Of a DNA stretch of 28,802 nucleotides, positions 1 through 8,694 are shown one piece after another (the stretch's first letter is position 1; each line of letters opens with the position of its first letter). Below the pieces are notes generated by a model. It was given only the letters and a program-made list of their open reading frames with translations. It did not search any database and was not told where the DNA came from. The position numbers were made by a program, and so were the translations under genes. This DNA comes from Syntrophomonas sp. UBA4911 (lineage in GTDB: Bacteria > Bacillota > Syntrophomonadia > Syntrophomonadales > Syntrophomonadaceae), in contig DHCD01000064.1 in the NCBI GenBank assembly GCA_002398105.1, positions 3,844-32,645 of the forward strand, read 5' to 3'.

Positions 1-2078
1 CCCAGACCGTCAACTAAAGCGGCGTATCCCAGATTAGATTGGTCGATACTGCGGTCGTCCGGGTAGGGGTTGACAAAAAGGGCTGAGTTTTGAGCCACCC
101 GTTCCAATCCCATACTGCGAACCAACACCCGGCTCAGGTAGTCGCGGGTAAGAGGAGCATTGGCGTCAATTTTCTCCTTGACCCATCCCCGCTGCTGGCA
201 AATACTAATTATTCGGGCGTCTTCCTTCCCGTTGCTGATACTGCCGATTCCATCCTTAATCCCCAGCAGAGCGCGTAGAAAGGAAATCGTATTTATGGTC
301 TCATCCGGGTGGAACTGCTGACCGTAATCAGCCATAAGACCGGCGGACCCGATTAAGGTTATTTCCTTTTCCGCCCAATGTCCTTTTATATCGCTGAAAA
401 AGCGTGGCCCAGGTTTGTCTGTTAGAGGGGCGCCTCCGGCATCCAGTGCTTCTTTGCTGATGGCATCTATCATGGCTAATCCTTTTTGTCCTGGGGCCGG
501 CAGGGATTTATAAACCAGGACTGGCATTGATTTGCTGTTTTCGTGATAAATCCTGGTGTAGCAAAGGGTGAGGGGAGCGGCCTGGAGATAGACTCGGTTG
601 GCTTCTTCCATTGATAGAGCCCGGTCTGCAGGCGGAAAATCATATTCTGACCAATTGAGCTCATAGCCGATCACCTTTTTTTCCTGGCCTGATATCGTGA
701 TGCTGATGCCCTGTTGGGGGAAAGGCACGTTGTTTACCAAACGGATATAGCTGAAGTCCCACTGGGATTGACTTTCTTTTTCTACCGGCAGAAGCGGGAG
801 ACGTGATTTGGTTTGTTCATTAAGCTTTATCTGGCCTGCCAGTTCAGGTTCTATCTGCTTGATAAAGCTGTCGGTAATGGCAAGAGCTGCTTCTTTGGTT
901 ATTCCTGAAGTTGTCTGTTCATCATTGTATTGATTGAAGGCATATATTCTGCCGTTTAAGGCATCTACCCGGGCCCAGAGCCTGTATTCCCTTACCTCTC
1001 CCTTGCCGGTTGCGGGCGTATTCCAATTCAGGTTCCATACCCTGCGTTCCTGGTTCTGCCAATCCCGTTCCAGACTGGCATTGTTGAGTACTGCATCTGC
1101 AGGAATAGTCAGCCATTTTTTGACCCGGGCAATCGCTTCATCCTGTCCGATAAAGCGGCTGTTTTTCTCCAGTTCTTTTATCTCCTCCGGGCTTAGCCGG
1201 GGGGCAGAAGCGGGCGCCCCACCTGCTGCAGAGTCCATGCTTTTCATGCTTTCGTTACGTCCTCTGCTTTCCTCCCACTGCCCGTTTTTTAGCAGCAGGG
1301 GTTCTCCGGTGACAGCATTGATGGTGCCGTTGGAGGGATGGGCGATAGTATATACCAGGCGCGGTTTATTCTGGCTTTTGGTGCCATAGGTTCTGGCTCC
1401 TTGAGGCGCTGTATATTGCAGTTGCAGCATCTTTTCATTTTGAAAAACCTTTAATGCCTGCTCGGAGGATATGGCTTTATCAATTCCTCCCGGAGGAACC
1501 TCCAGCCAATCCAGATTATAGCTTATTACCTCCCGGCTTTGGCTGTCGATTTCCATCCGGGCGCCGTCGCCGAGAACGGGGATACCGTTTTCATAACGTT
1601 CCCAGACAAAATTGTAATTGCGCTGGTCATATCCATCTAAATAGATGAGCTCAGGCTCTTTCAGCAAACGCAGTGCTGCAGCCTTGGAGGGCAGCAAACG
1701 TTTCAACTGAACGTCGGCGAGCCGGTAGGCTTCAGCTTCTGACAAAGCTGGGCCGGTGGCGCCGGCCGGATTCTTCGGCCGCCAAAGATTCATGCTGATA
1801 CATTCGCCGCTGCCGGCATCAATTGCTACCTCCAGGCTGCCCGTCTCAGGTTCAGGGGCCTGCCAGCGCAATACCCAGGATTTGCTTTGTATATTGCTGC
1901 TGAATTGGGAGTGGAAGTCGCTATAGGATGGAGGAACGGAAAAGAGCTCTTTAGCAGTCTGGATAGCTTGTTCCAGACTGACGGCAGGGTCCTCTGCCAG
2001 CAGGGGATGGGGCAGAAAAGTAGTGAAAAATGTTATCAACACGAGGGTAGTCCAAAATTGTTTAATTCTCCAACACAT
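1..2078 (-). CDS. Secreted YcdB/YcdC-like protein with SLH region, 3' end cut off
   Basis: The gene runs off the left edge, so about 692 codons are visible and the stop is missing. The start is ATG at 2078, preceded by AAAGGAGAG about ten bases upstream. Residues 1 to about 29 form a signal peptide: WRIK, a hydrophobic stretch, then a likely cleavage after PLLA. The body carries repeated PepSY-like/YcdB segments, with phrases such as LSEAEAYRLADVQLKRLLP and SLEQAIQTAKELF, typical of Bacillus YcdB/YcdC proteins of unknown function. From about residue 558 the phrase FFSDIKGHWAEKEI begins an S-layer homology domain, and a second SLH-like stretch (LTRDYLSRVLVRSMGL) follows near the edge. I infer an exported protein attached to the cell wall through its SLH repeats. 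The PepSY link suggests a role in cell-wall or protease control, but this is family inference only. It is transcribed in the same direction as the next three genes. Confidence 0.8.
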   Translation of the reverse strand, partial: MCWRIKQFWTTLVLITFFTTFLPHPLLAEDPAVSLEQAIQTAKELFSVPPSYSDFHSQFSSNIQSKSWVLRWQAPEPETGSLEVAIDAGSGECISMNLWRPKNPAGATGPALSEAEAYRLADVQLKRLLPSKAAALRLLKEPELIYLDGYDQRNYNFVWERYENGIPVLGDGARMEIDSQSREVISYNLDWLEVPPGGIDKAISSEQALKVFQNEKMLQLQYTAPQGARTYGTKSQNKPRLVYTIAHPSNGTINAVTGEPLLLKNGQWEESRGRNESMKSMDSAAGGAPASAPRLSPEEIKELEKNSRFIGQDEAIARVKKWLTIPADAVLNNASLERDWQNQERRVWNLNWNTPATGKGEVREYRLWARVDALNGRIYAFNQYNDEQTTSGITKEAALAITDSFIKQIEPELAGQIKLNEQTKSRLPLLPVEKESQSQWDFSYIRLVNNVPFPQQGISITISGQEKKVIGYELNWSEYDFPPADRALSMEEANRVYLQAAPLTLCYTRIYHENSKSMPVLVYKSLPAPGQKGLAMIDAISKEALDAGGAPLTDKPGPRFFSDIKGHWAEKEITLIGSAGLMADYGQQFHPDETINTISFLRALLGIKDGIGSISNGKEDARIISICQQRGWVKEKIDANAPLTRDYLSRVLVRSMGLERVAQNSALFVNPYPDDRSIDQSNLGYAALVDGL

Positions 2079-2170
2079 ATCTTATTTGCTCTCCTTTCAA
2101 TGTTTTAAAATCCATTTTCCATTCATACGCTGGTAACTGGATAAAACTATCAGGAGAACCCGGGATTCAG

Positions 2171-2614
2171 CTATGGAGTTGGAGCAAAAAAAGTCTTTAA
2201 ACTGCATTCGAAACGTCTGTCATCTTCGGCGGTACGTTTTTTCGGGCCCCTGGTTCTCCCGCCCGCTCGCCGCAATTTGGCTTTAACTTCCCTTTCTTCC
2301 AACAGGAAATCCATGGCGTCGGGCTTATATATCCGCCCTGCCGGGTTCAGAGCCTGAGCCCCTTTCCCCAGTACCATGGCTGCCAGTCCCCAGTCCTGGG
2401 TTATGACAATATCCCCCGAACCGGTTAAATTCATGATTTTAAGGTCGGCTTCCTGGGAAGCATTGCCGACTACTACATGGTAATCGGACTCAATATTATG
2501 ATTAAAACTGGCTACCGTCCACACCGGGGTATTGTATTCAGAGCCTATTTTAAAACAAATCTGCAGAACCGATCTGGGGCAAGCGTCGGCATCAACCAAT
2601 ATTTTTGCTGTCAT
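2171..2614 (-). CDS. UPF0178 (DUF188, YaiI/YqxD) family protein
   Basis: A 147-residue protein of normal length for the YaiI/YqxD family, which is related to PIN/NYN nuclease folds and has no firmly established function. It starts with the typical KILVDADACP motif (residues 4-13), where acidic residues cluster as in PIN-like active sites. Further family signatures are GDIVITQDWGLA and the basic segment GGRTRGPKK near the C-terminus. The reading frame is open for 34 more codons upstream, but ATG 2614 places the conserved motif at the N-terminus as in relatives, and AAAGGAG lies about 14 bases before it. The start lies inside the 3' end of the upstream CDF transporter gene (23-base overlap), so the two are probably co-transcribed and translationally coupled. 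Confidence 0.85.
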   Translation of the reverse strand: MTAKILVDADACPRSVLQICFKIGSEYNTPVWTVASFNHNIESDYHVVVGNASQEADLKIMNLTGSGDIVITQDWGLAAMVLGKGAQALNPAGRIYKPDAMDFLLEEREVKAKLRRAGGRTRGPKKRTAEDDRRFECSLKTFFAPTP

Positions 2615-3575
2615 GTTTTGACTCAAGACTCCTTTCCGCGCAATCAACATGTACTGTTGTGGATGAGGCATAGAGCTTCTGATTAATGTTTTCCTGTACC
2701 TGTTCGGCAATGTCATGTGCCTTTACCAGGGGAAGCTCCTGATCTACTTCGATATGAACAATCACTACCTTGTTGGCTCCGTAATCATGCACACTTACAT
2801 CATGGGTAGCGATAACACCGGGTATGGCAAGAGCTAAACGGTTAATCTCCTGTACCTGTCCGGGATCAGTCTCACCAATCAGTTTTGAGCAGGAGTCCCT
2901 GAAAATTTCAATCCCGGTTCCAATAATAAGGCCGGATACGCAAAAACCCAGTATGGCGTCTACCCGGTAGTATCCGAATTTGGATGCCAGTATGGCCACT
3001 GCTACCAGGATTGACGCTATAGCATCGGTACGGTGGTGCCAGGCATCAGCAATCAGGGTGGAAGATGAGATTCTGTTCCCCAAATCAATGGAAAAGCGGG
3101 ACATCAGTTCCTTAAACAGGCCGGCCAGCAGCATGACGATAACTACAAAATAGCTGCCTGCCACCGGAGTGTTATCAATTAAGCGCTTATACGAATCCAG
3201 CCCGAATTTTACCCCTATGGCAGCCAGCAGAAGAGAAATAATTAATGTAGCGATAAATTCAATCCGGCCATGGCCGTGGGGATGTTCGCTATCTGCCGGA
3301 AGCGCTGCCAGTTTAAAACCGGCGATAACTACGATAGAAGTTAAAACGTCGGAAGCCGTGTGTACAGCATCGGCAATAAGGGAAATACTATTAACCATCA
3401 CCCCCAGCATACCTTTAATGGCTGCTAGCAGTAAATTACCGATTATACTGAACCACGCTTCCAGATAAGCTATCTTCTTACGGTGGGCAGGATTATCAAT
3501 GCTGCCCTGGACAGGCACTTCTTTAAGAGTCTTGCTGATCATGAAGTTGGAAAAGGAAATAGTCCGGCGATCCAT
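2592..3575 (-). CDS. Cation diffusion facilitator (CDF) metal transporter
   Basis: A 327-residue inner-membrane protein with about six transmembrane helices and a cytoplasmic C-terminal domain. CDF carriers export divalent metals such as Zn, Fe, Mn or Cd in exchange for protons. The metal-site motifs are visible: D69-x2-H72-x3-D76 (ADAVHTASD) in the second helix and H180-H181-x2-D184 (DAWHHRTD) in the fifth. A histidine-rich loop HPHGHGRIE (about 98-106) is typical of the family. The C-terminal part (ALAIPGVIATHDVSVHDYG) matches the ferredoxin-like ZT-dimer domain. The start is ATG 3575 with GGGAG about eight bases upstream. The metal cannot be told from sequence. The gene overlaps the start of the downstream UPF0178 gene. 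The 188 bases before it (3576-3763) are partly AT-rich and may hold its promoter, though no clear -35/-10 pair was found. Confidence 0.93.
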   Translation of the reverse strand: MDRRTISFSNFMISKTLKEVPVQGSIDNPAHRKKIAYLEAWFSIIGNLLLAAIKGMLGVMVNSISLIADAVHTASDVLTSIVVIAGFKLAALPADSEHPHGHGRIEFIATLIISLLLAAIGVKFGLDSYKRLIDNTPVAGSYFVVIVMLLAGLFKELMSRFSIDLGNRISSSTLIADAWHHRTDAIASILVAVAILASKFGYYRVDAILGFCVSGLIIGTGIEIFRDSCSKLIGETDPGQVQEINRLALAIPGVIATHDVSVHDYGANKVVIVHIEVDQELPLVKAHDIAEQVQENINQKLYASSTTVHVDCAERSLESKHDSKNIG

Positions 3576-3763
3576 ACCAACACTCCCTGTAACTGTAAAC
3601 CGTGAAGCTAAAAAAATACCGTTAGACTGTTACTTTCATAATAGTCCCACGGTAATTCCGCTGCCCCGGAGGGCCCGGCCCAAAGCCTGACCTAGGTATT
3701 AGTTTATTAATATTTAATTTATCAAAAAGTATACGTCTATGACAAGATATTTTTGTGCTATGG

Positions 3764-4666
3764 TCACATTTTTCGATAATAGAAGAGACGGCCGCTTTCC
3801 AATTGATATTCCACCTGATTTTTGGAGATAAGAAAGCTGAGCATAGCTGCCATGGTAGAAGATAAGAAAAAGTATTCCTTGATATCCGGCCCCAGCTCTT
3901 TTAATATAACAATTTCTTCCAGCAATTCCTCGCGGCTGTGGGGTTGTTCCAGCAACTCCAGGGAAATATTGAGGTAATCGTCCAGGTTGCTGCGGTTAAA
4001 CCTGACCAGATTTTCGATTTCCTCTTTTTTGTAAACCTGTTCGCCATGTCCCAGGACGAAATGATCATAATCCAATTCCGGGATTTTATCCAGGGTTTTA
4101 TACTGTTCTTCAATATCGAATAAAAAAGGAAATGAATATTTATCAATATTTTCCCGGCTGAACAGGGCATCCCCCAGATAGACAACCCGATCCCGGGTGC
4201 CGATTCCCACCTGTCCCGCAGCATGACCGTTGAGATTGAACACTTCGAATTTTTCCTCGTTTATCCTGGCTATGCCCTCGGTGAGGGTATTATCCGGGGT
4301 TATGCTTTTACTTCTTACCAAACCATGGCTTAACTGTTCCGGCGGGTTACCCCCATAGATATAAAGGGGAAATAAAAAAGCATTGGCGATGAACAGCCGT
4401 GCGCTTCGGGAAGCAAAAAAAATGCTTCCCGGTAACTTCTCTTTAAAATAGATATTCCCACCGCAATGGTCTATATGGGAGTGGGTATTGATCACATATT
4501 TTATTTTAAAGCTTTCAGCCTCCAGGCTTTCCTGGATTTTACGGGCATCCTGGTTGCTGTCGCCACTGTCGATTACCAGCGCATATTTGTCTTTGAACAG
4601 AAAAACCCCGCTATTGGTAGAACCGGGGATATAACCGCTATTGCCGTTAATCCGAATAAGACTCAT
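3764..4666 (-). CDS. Metallo-beta-lactamase-fold hydrolase
   Basis: A 300-residue soluble protein. Zinc-binding motifs are complete: H62-x-H64-x-D66-H67 in THSHIDHCGG, H148 in NGHAAGQ, D166 in LGDALF and H207 in LGHGEQ. This is the glyoxalase-II-like arrangement for a two-metal hydrolase; the natural substrate is not predictable. After residue 210 the chain is a helical tail with several acidic-leucine stretches, longer than in minimal glyoxalase II. The frame is open upstream, but ATG 4666 is chosen because GGAGG lies six bases before it and the protein then starts directly with the first strand (SLIRINGNSGYIPG). It has its own extended -10 promoter upstream and stands alone, divergent from the hydantoinase genes. 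Confidence 0.88.
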   Translation of the reverse strand: MSLIRINGNSGYIPGSTNSGVFLFKDKYALVIDSGDSNQDARKIQESLEAESFKIKYVINTHSHIDHCGGNIYFKEKLPGSIFFASRSARLFIANAFLFPLYIYGGNPPEQLSHGLVRSKSITPDNTLTEGIARINEEKFEVFNLNGHAAGQVGIGTRDRVVYLGDALFSRENIDKYSFPFLFDIEEQYKTLDKIPELDYDHFVLGHGEQVYKKEEIENLVRFNRSNLDDYLNISLELLEQPHSREELLEEIVILKELGPDIKEYFFLSSTMAAMLSFLISKNQVEYQLESGRLFYYRKM

Positions 4667-4726
4667 AATTACCTCCGCAAGCACAATTAAATAAGGGCAG
4701 AGCCTGCGTCCCTGCATCACTCTTCT

Positions 4727-4735
4727 ATTATAACA
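4727..4735 (-). promoter_or_regulatory. Extended -10 promoter of the MBL hydrolase gene
   Basis: Read on the minus strand the bases are TGTTATAAT, a perfect TATAAT preceded by the TGn extension. No good -35 box is seen 17 bases further up, which is common for extended -10 promoters. Transcription would start near 4720, giving a leader of about 55 bases. Confidence 0.5.
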
Positions 4736-4791
4736 ATAATATGCGCTGGGGGTTGGCTTTTGGATTCATCCCTTATCTGTCATCAGTCCGT

Positions 4792-4832
4792 TTGACAGCT
4801 TCAAGAGTAATTATCCATACTTGAGTTATAAT
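4792..4832 (+). promoter_or_regulatory. Possible promoter elements before the hydantoinase operon
   Basis: The plus strand carries TTGACA at 4792-4797 and TATAAT at 4827-4832. They are 29 bases apart, too far to form one promoter. The TATAAT could act alone or with a weak -35, and the TTGACA could pair with CATACT at 4817-4822 at 19-base spacing. The region is AT-rich up to the ribosome binding site. Because the neighbouring regulator gene is probably autoregulatory, an operator may also lie here. Confidence 0.3.
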
Positions 4833-4901
4833 GTAATAAAGTAATTATCTTTACCTTGATTGTTAAATTAATTAAAGTTTTATTAAAAGGCGGTTGACAT
4901 T

Positions 4902-6950
4902 TTGGATTACCTGTTAGGGATTGATGCCGGTGGTACATTTATTGATTATCTGCTGGTAAACGATGCCGGTGAGCATACCAGCTATAAAAGCCTGGCTCGG
5001 CCCGACGCGCCTGACTACGGTATTATCGCCGGCCTGGCGGACATGGCGGACTATATCGGCCGGGACTTGGAGCAATTATTGGCTCTGGTCAGCCTTATCG
5101 TGCATGGCACAACGGTTGCCACCAATGCCGTTTTGACCAGAAGCGGTTCGGAGACTGCCCTGTTGACTACCGAAGGTTTGATTGACCTGCTGGAAATGCG
5201 TCAGGGAGTCAGAGACGATTTATACAACAATCACCTGGAAGCGCCGCCGCCTTTGATAGAAAGATGGTCCCGCCTCCCGGTCAGGGAACGGATTGATTAT
5301 CAGGGAAAGGTGCTTAAACCGCTGGATCAAGACTTTTTGCGGCAGCAGCTGCATTTGCTGACCCGGACCGAGGTGGAATCAGTAGCGGTAGTATTGGCCC
5401 ACAGTTATGTCAACCCGCTGCACGAGATCCAGGTGGCTAAGATGCTGCGCGCGGAACTGCCCCAAGTGCATATCAGCCTGAGCCATCAGGTTTTGCCCCG
5501 GGTTCATATGTACCACCGGGTCAGTACCACCGTACTTGATGCCTATGTAGCACCCATTCTGGAACGTTATTTACAGGGGCTGCAGGAAAAATTGCAGTCG
5601 TCAGGTTTTAAGGGTACTCTGCTTATTATGCAATCCAATGGCGGCACGGTTACAGTGGAGAAGGCCCTGCAGCTTCCGGTAATGAGCCTGCTGTCAGGAC
5701 CGGCAGCAGGCCCGGCCATGGTGAAATGCCTGGGACAGAAGCTTGGAGGGGCCGATGCTATTATAATGGACATGGGGGGGACCAGTTTCGACGTGTCCCT
5801 GCTCCGGGGCGGAAACCCCGGCATGACTGACAGCAGCGTGGTAGCCGGATTATTTTACGGCTTGCCCGTGATTGATATCCACACTATCGGTGCGGGTGGG
5901 GGAAGTATCGCCCGGGTTGACAGCGGCGGCCTTCTTCATGTAGGCCCGGAAAGCGCCGGGGCCAAACCAGGTCCGGCTTGTTATGGACTGGGAGGAAAGG
6001 ATGCTACCTGTACCGATGCTGATTTAATTCTGGGCTTGATTAACCCTGATTACTTTCTGGGAAGGAGATTGCGGCTTGATCCCGCGGCAGCTAGGCAGGC
6101 CCTATACGAAAATGTAGCCCTGCCGCTGCATACCGACATAGATACTGCTGCCCTGGGCATATATAAAATGGTTAATACCGAAATGGCTTCCGGTATTAAG
6201 GAAATAACCCTGGAAAAAGGGCTGGACCCCCGGAAAATGACCTTGGTGGTGGGAGGAGGAGCAGGTGCTCTGCATGCTGCCTATGTCGCCCGTGAACTTG
6301 GTATCAGCCAATTGCTGATATCACGTGAATCTTCGGTCATGTGTGCGGTGGGAATGCTCTGCTGCAATTATCGGCGGGACTATTACCGCCATTGTTATTG
6401 CCTTGTTGCTGATATGCAGTGGCAGGAGATGCAGAATATTTATGAAAATTTGTGGTCCCAAGCCCAAAGCCAGGCTAAGAATATCAAGGGATTGACTCTG
6501 ACCCATAAAATAGTTTTTATGCGCTATTATGGGCAACACCACGAAATTGCGGTGGAAATAACCGAATTTGACAGCCTGGACAGCAGTGTCCTGGGCAGAC
6601 TTTTTCACAACCAGCACCACAACCTGTATGGATATGACCTTTCCGATCATGATACCGTGATAGAGATAATCGGATTATCAATAGTGGCGCAGGGTGAATC
6701 GCGCCCGGCGCCATGCATGGAATGCATAACCGATAATGGCAGCAGGCCTGTGCTTAAAGGAAGCCGCCGGGCCTGCCTGGAGGAAATCGGGGCTTTTATG
6801 GAGATACCGGTCTACGATGGCGACGATATGTCCTTAGGCTCAAATCTGGTGGGACCGGTCCTGGTGGAACAACGTCATTCCACTATTGTGGTACCGTCCG
6901 GCTTTGCCCTGTTCTGCGAAGGCAACTGTTTTGTCATGAAACAGCTGTAA
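4902..6950 (+). CDS. hyuA: Hydantoinase/oxoprolinase family protein, A subunit
   Basis: A 682-residue protein of the ATP-dependent hydantoinase A / 5-oxoprolinase N-half / acetone carboxylase beta family. These subunits use ATP to activate a carbonyl or amide substrate and work with a B subunit. The N-terminal nucleotide-binding motif is LGIDAGGTFIDYLL (residues 5-18), followed by HGTTVATNAVL. The second ATPase lobe shows MDMGGTSFDVSL near 288 and HTIGAGGGSIA near 326, then PGPACYG. Start is TTG at 4902; it is chosen because the conserved first strand begins right after it and AAGGCGG lies upstream. The usual GGTFTD motif here reads GGTFID. The B subunit follows after 47 bases. Substrate (hydantoin, oxoproline, a ketone or another cyclic amide) cannot be determined; no small third subunit of the acetone-carboxylase type is present. 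Confidence 0.9.
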   Translation: MDYLLGIDAGGTFIDYLLVNDAGEHTSYKSLARPDAPDYGIIAGLADMADYIGRDLEQLLALVSLIVHGTTVATNAVLTRSGSETALLTTEGLIDLLEMRQGVRDDLYNNHLEAPPPLIERWSRLPVRERIDYQGKVLKPLDQDFLRQQLHLLTRTEVESVAVVLAHSYVNPLHEIQVAKMLRAELPQVHISLSHQVLPRVHMYHRVSTTVLDAYVAPILERYLQGLQEKLQSSGFKGTLLIMQSNGGTVTVEKALQLPVMSLLSGPAAGPAMVKCLGQKLGGADAIIMDMGGTSFDVSLLRGGNPGMTDSSVVAGLFYGLPVIDIHTIGAGGGSIARVDSGGLLHVGPESAGAKPGPACYGLGGKDATCTDADLILGLINPDYFLGRRLRLDPAAARQALYENVALPLHTDIDTAALGIYKMVNTEMASGIKEITLEKGLDPRKMTLVVGGGAGALHAAYVARELGISQLLISRESSVMCAVGMLCCNYRRDYYRHCYCLVADMQWQEMQNIYENLWSQAQSQAKNIKGLTLTHKIVFMRYYGQHHEIAVEITEFDSLDSSVLGRLFHNQHHNLYGYDLSDHDTVIEIIGLSIVAQGESRPAPCMECITDNGSRPVLKGSRRACLEEIGAFMEIPVYDGDDMSLGSNLVGPVLVEQRHSTIVVPSGFALFCEGNCFVMKQL

Positions 6951-6997
6951 GCTTTCTTTAGGTTAAATTTAAAGGGAATTGGAGGGATAAGACCGTT

Positions 6998-8674
6998 ATG
7001 GATCCTATTGCTGCCGCCTTGATGCAAAAAAAACTGAAATCCATTACCCGCCAGATGGCCATGGCCATGATGTTTAGCTGCCGTTCGCTCAACCTCAGTG
7101 AAGCTCGCGATTTCTGTACCGGTATCTACGGTGTGGATGGAGGAATTTGGGAGCAAAGTGAGTTTATCCCCATAATGGCTTATACGGTCCCTTCCTCCAT
7201 TAAAGCCATTGCCCAATATTATTGCGACGACCTCCATCCCGGTGATGTGATCATGCATAATGACCCCTTTACCGGAGGCAATCAGGCTTCTGATGTGAAA
7301 ATCGTAAAACCGATTTTCTGGGAAGACAAACTCATCTGCTTTGCTGCCATTAACGCTCACCAGGCCGACGTGGGCGGAGCCGTACCGGGCGGGTATAATC
7401 CTGGAGCCAGGGAAATATGGCAGGAAGCCTTGCGCATAACCCCGGTTAAAATTTATGAGCAAGGTCGGCTGCGCCGTGATATTTGGGATTTGATCTTTGC
7501 CAACATCCGCCTGCCTATCGTCAAAGAGGATATCCAGCCCATGGTAGGAGCCTGCCAGCTTGCCGGCCGGGAGTTGGAGCAATTGATAGCAGGGTTGGGG
7601 ATAAATACGTTTCAGACTAATCTGAACTATCTGTTTGATTCTTCTGAAATCTCCCTCAAGGAAAAAATCGCTGCTATTCCTGCCGGTGAATATACTGCAT
7701 CGTATCCGGTTTTTGACGACGGGGTTGATCCCGAGCGGGTTATGGATATCAACCTTAAGCTGGTGGTGGGGCATGATTCCATCCACTTTGATTATACCGG
7801 CACTACCGAACAAACTCCGGGTTACGTAAATGCTCCCTATGCGGTAACCCTTTCCGGCTCGTTGCTGGCCTTACTGATGTGTCTTAAAGATATTTTTCCC
7901 AAAAATCAGGGTATGATGAGAGCATTAAGTTTCACGGTTCCCCGGGGAAGTATACTGAACCCGGAGTTTCCTGCGGCCACCGGTTTCGGCAATCATTTGA
8001 CCGACCAGATCGGGGCGGTGGTGATGAAAGCACTGTTTCAGGCTGTACCTGAACAGGTTACGGCCGGCTGGAACCCGCTTTTATGTGTAATGCTGTCCGG
8101 GTATGATGCCAGACGCAAGCGCTATTTTGCCGATATGCTGATCAATGCTTGCAAAGGGGGCAGCGGCGCCGCCTGGGGTCATGACGGGTGGTCCCATTTG
8201 GGTTTGATTGGCGGCGGCGGCGGCATTACCGCTCAGGACCCGGAATTATTTGAAATGGAAAATCCGGTTATTTTTCACCGCTTTGAACTGGCCCGGGACT
8301 CCGCCGGAGCAGGTCAATACCGCGGAGGATTAGGAGTCGAAACCATGGTGGAAATTACCGAAGACAATATATACGCTAATATATTCGGCGACGGTTTAAA
8401 GAAAGAAGCTGCTGCTTTCGGGCTGGCCGGCGGCGGTCAGGGCAGTACCAATATGCTCAGTCTTACCTTGCCGTCCGGTGAAATCATCAAACCGGGCAGC
8501 AAAGACTTGGTGGGGCCTTTACCGCAGGGGACGATTCTTCACCAATTGGCCGGCGGAGGAGGAGGGTACGGGCCTCCTGCCAAACGCAGCCTGAAACAGG
8601 TAGAACACGACCTGAAAGCCGGTTATATAAGTAAGGAAACAGCGGCCAAGCTCTATGCGCTGGAAATGCTGTAG
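6998..8674 (+). CDS. hyuB: Hydantoinase B/oxoprolinase family protein, B subunit
   Basis: A 558-residue protein of the hydantoinase B / oxoprolinase C-half family, partner of the preceding A subunit. The family motif normally read as DP(Y/F)xGGTHLPD appears as HNDPFTGGNQASD around residues 85-97, and the motif normally read as HHADVGG appears as AHQADVGG around 119-126. A glycine-rich segment (GLIGGGGGI) lies near 405, and GGGGGYGPP near the C-terminus is typical. The start is ATG 6998, with GGAGGG about 12 bases upstream. The length is normal (about 510-600 in relatives). The altered histidine motifs hint at a substrate or metal site different from classical N-methylhydantoinase. The downstream FadR-type regulator starts only 20 bases after the stop, so the three genes form one operon. 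Confidence 0.9.
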   Translation: MDPIAAALMQKKLKSITRQMAMAMMFSCRSLNLSEARDFCTGIYGVDGGIWEQSEFIPIMAYTVPSSIKAIAQYYCDDLHPGDVIMHNDPFTGGNQASDVKIVKPIFWEDKLICFAAINAHQADVGGAVPGGYNPGAREIWQEALRITPVKIYEQGRLRRDIWDLIFANIRLPIVKEDIQPMVGACQLAGRELEQLIAGLGINTFQTNLNYLFDSSEISLKEKIAAIPAGEYTASYPVFDDGVDPERVMDINLKLVVGHDSIHFDYTGTTEQTPGYVNAPYAVTLSGSLLALLMCLKDIFPKNQGMMRALSFTVPRGSILNPEFPAATGFGNHLTDQIGAVVMKALFQAVPEQVTAGWNPLLCVMLSGYDARRKRYFADMLINACKGGSGAAWGHDGWSHLGLIGGGGGITAQDPELFEMENPVIFHRFELARDSAGAGQYRGGLGVETMVEITEDNIYANIFGDGLKKEAAAFGLAGGGQGSTNMLSLTLPSGEIIKPGSKDLVGPLPQGTILHQLAGGGGGYGPPAKRSLKQVEHDLKAGYISKETAAKLYALEML

Positions 8675-8694
8675 ACTGAACGGGAGGGATGGCA

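Noticed and set aside
934..1389. Open frame of 151 codons on the plus strand
   Set aside because: It is antisense to the YcdB-like gene, serine-rich and without a family match.
6875..7813. Open frame of 312 codons on the minus strand
   Set aside because: It is antisense to the hydantoinase A and B genes and shows no protein-family motif; a chance effect of codon composition.
4902..8674. Acetone carboxylase operon
   Set aside because: The small gamma subunit is missing, and the B subunit is shorter than the acetone carboxylase alpha subunit as I know it.
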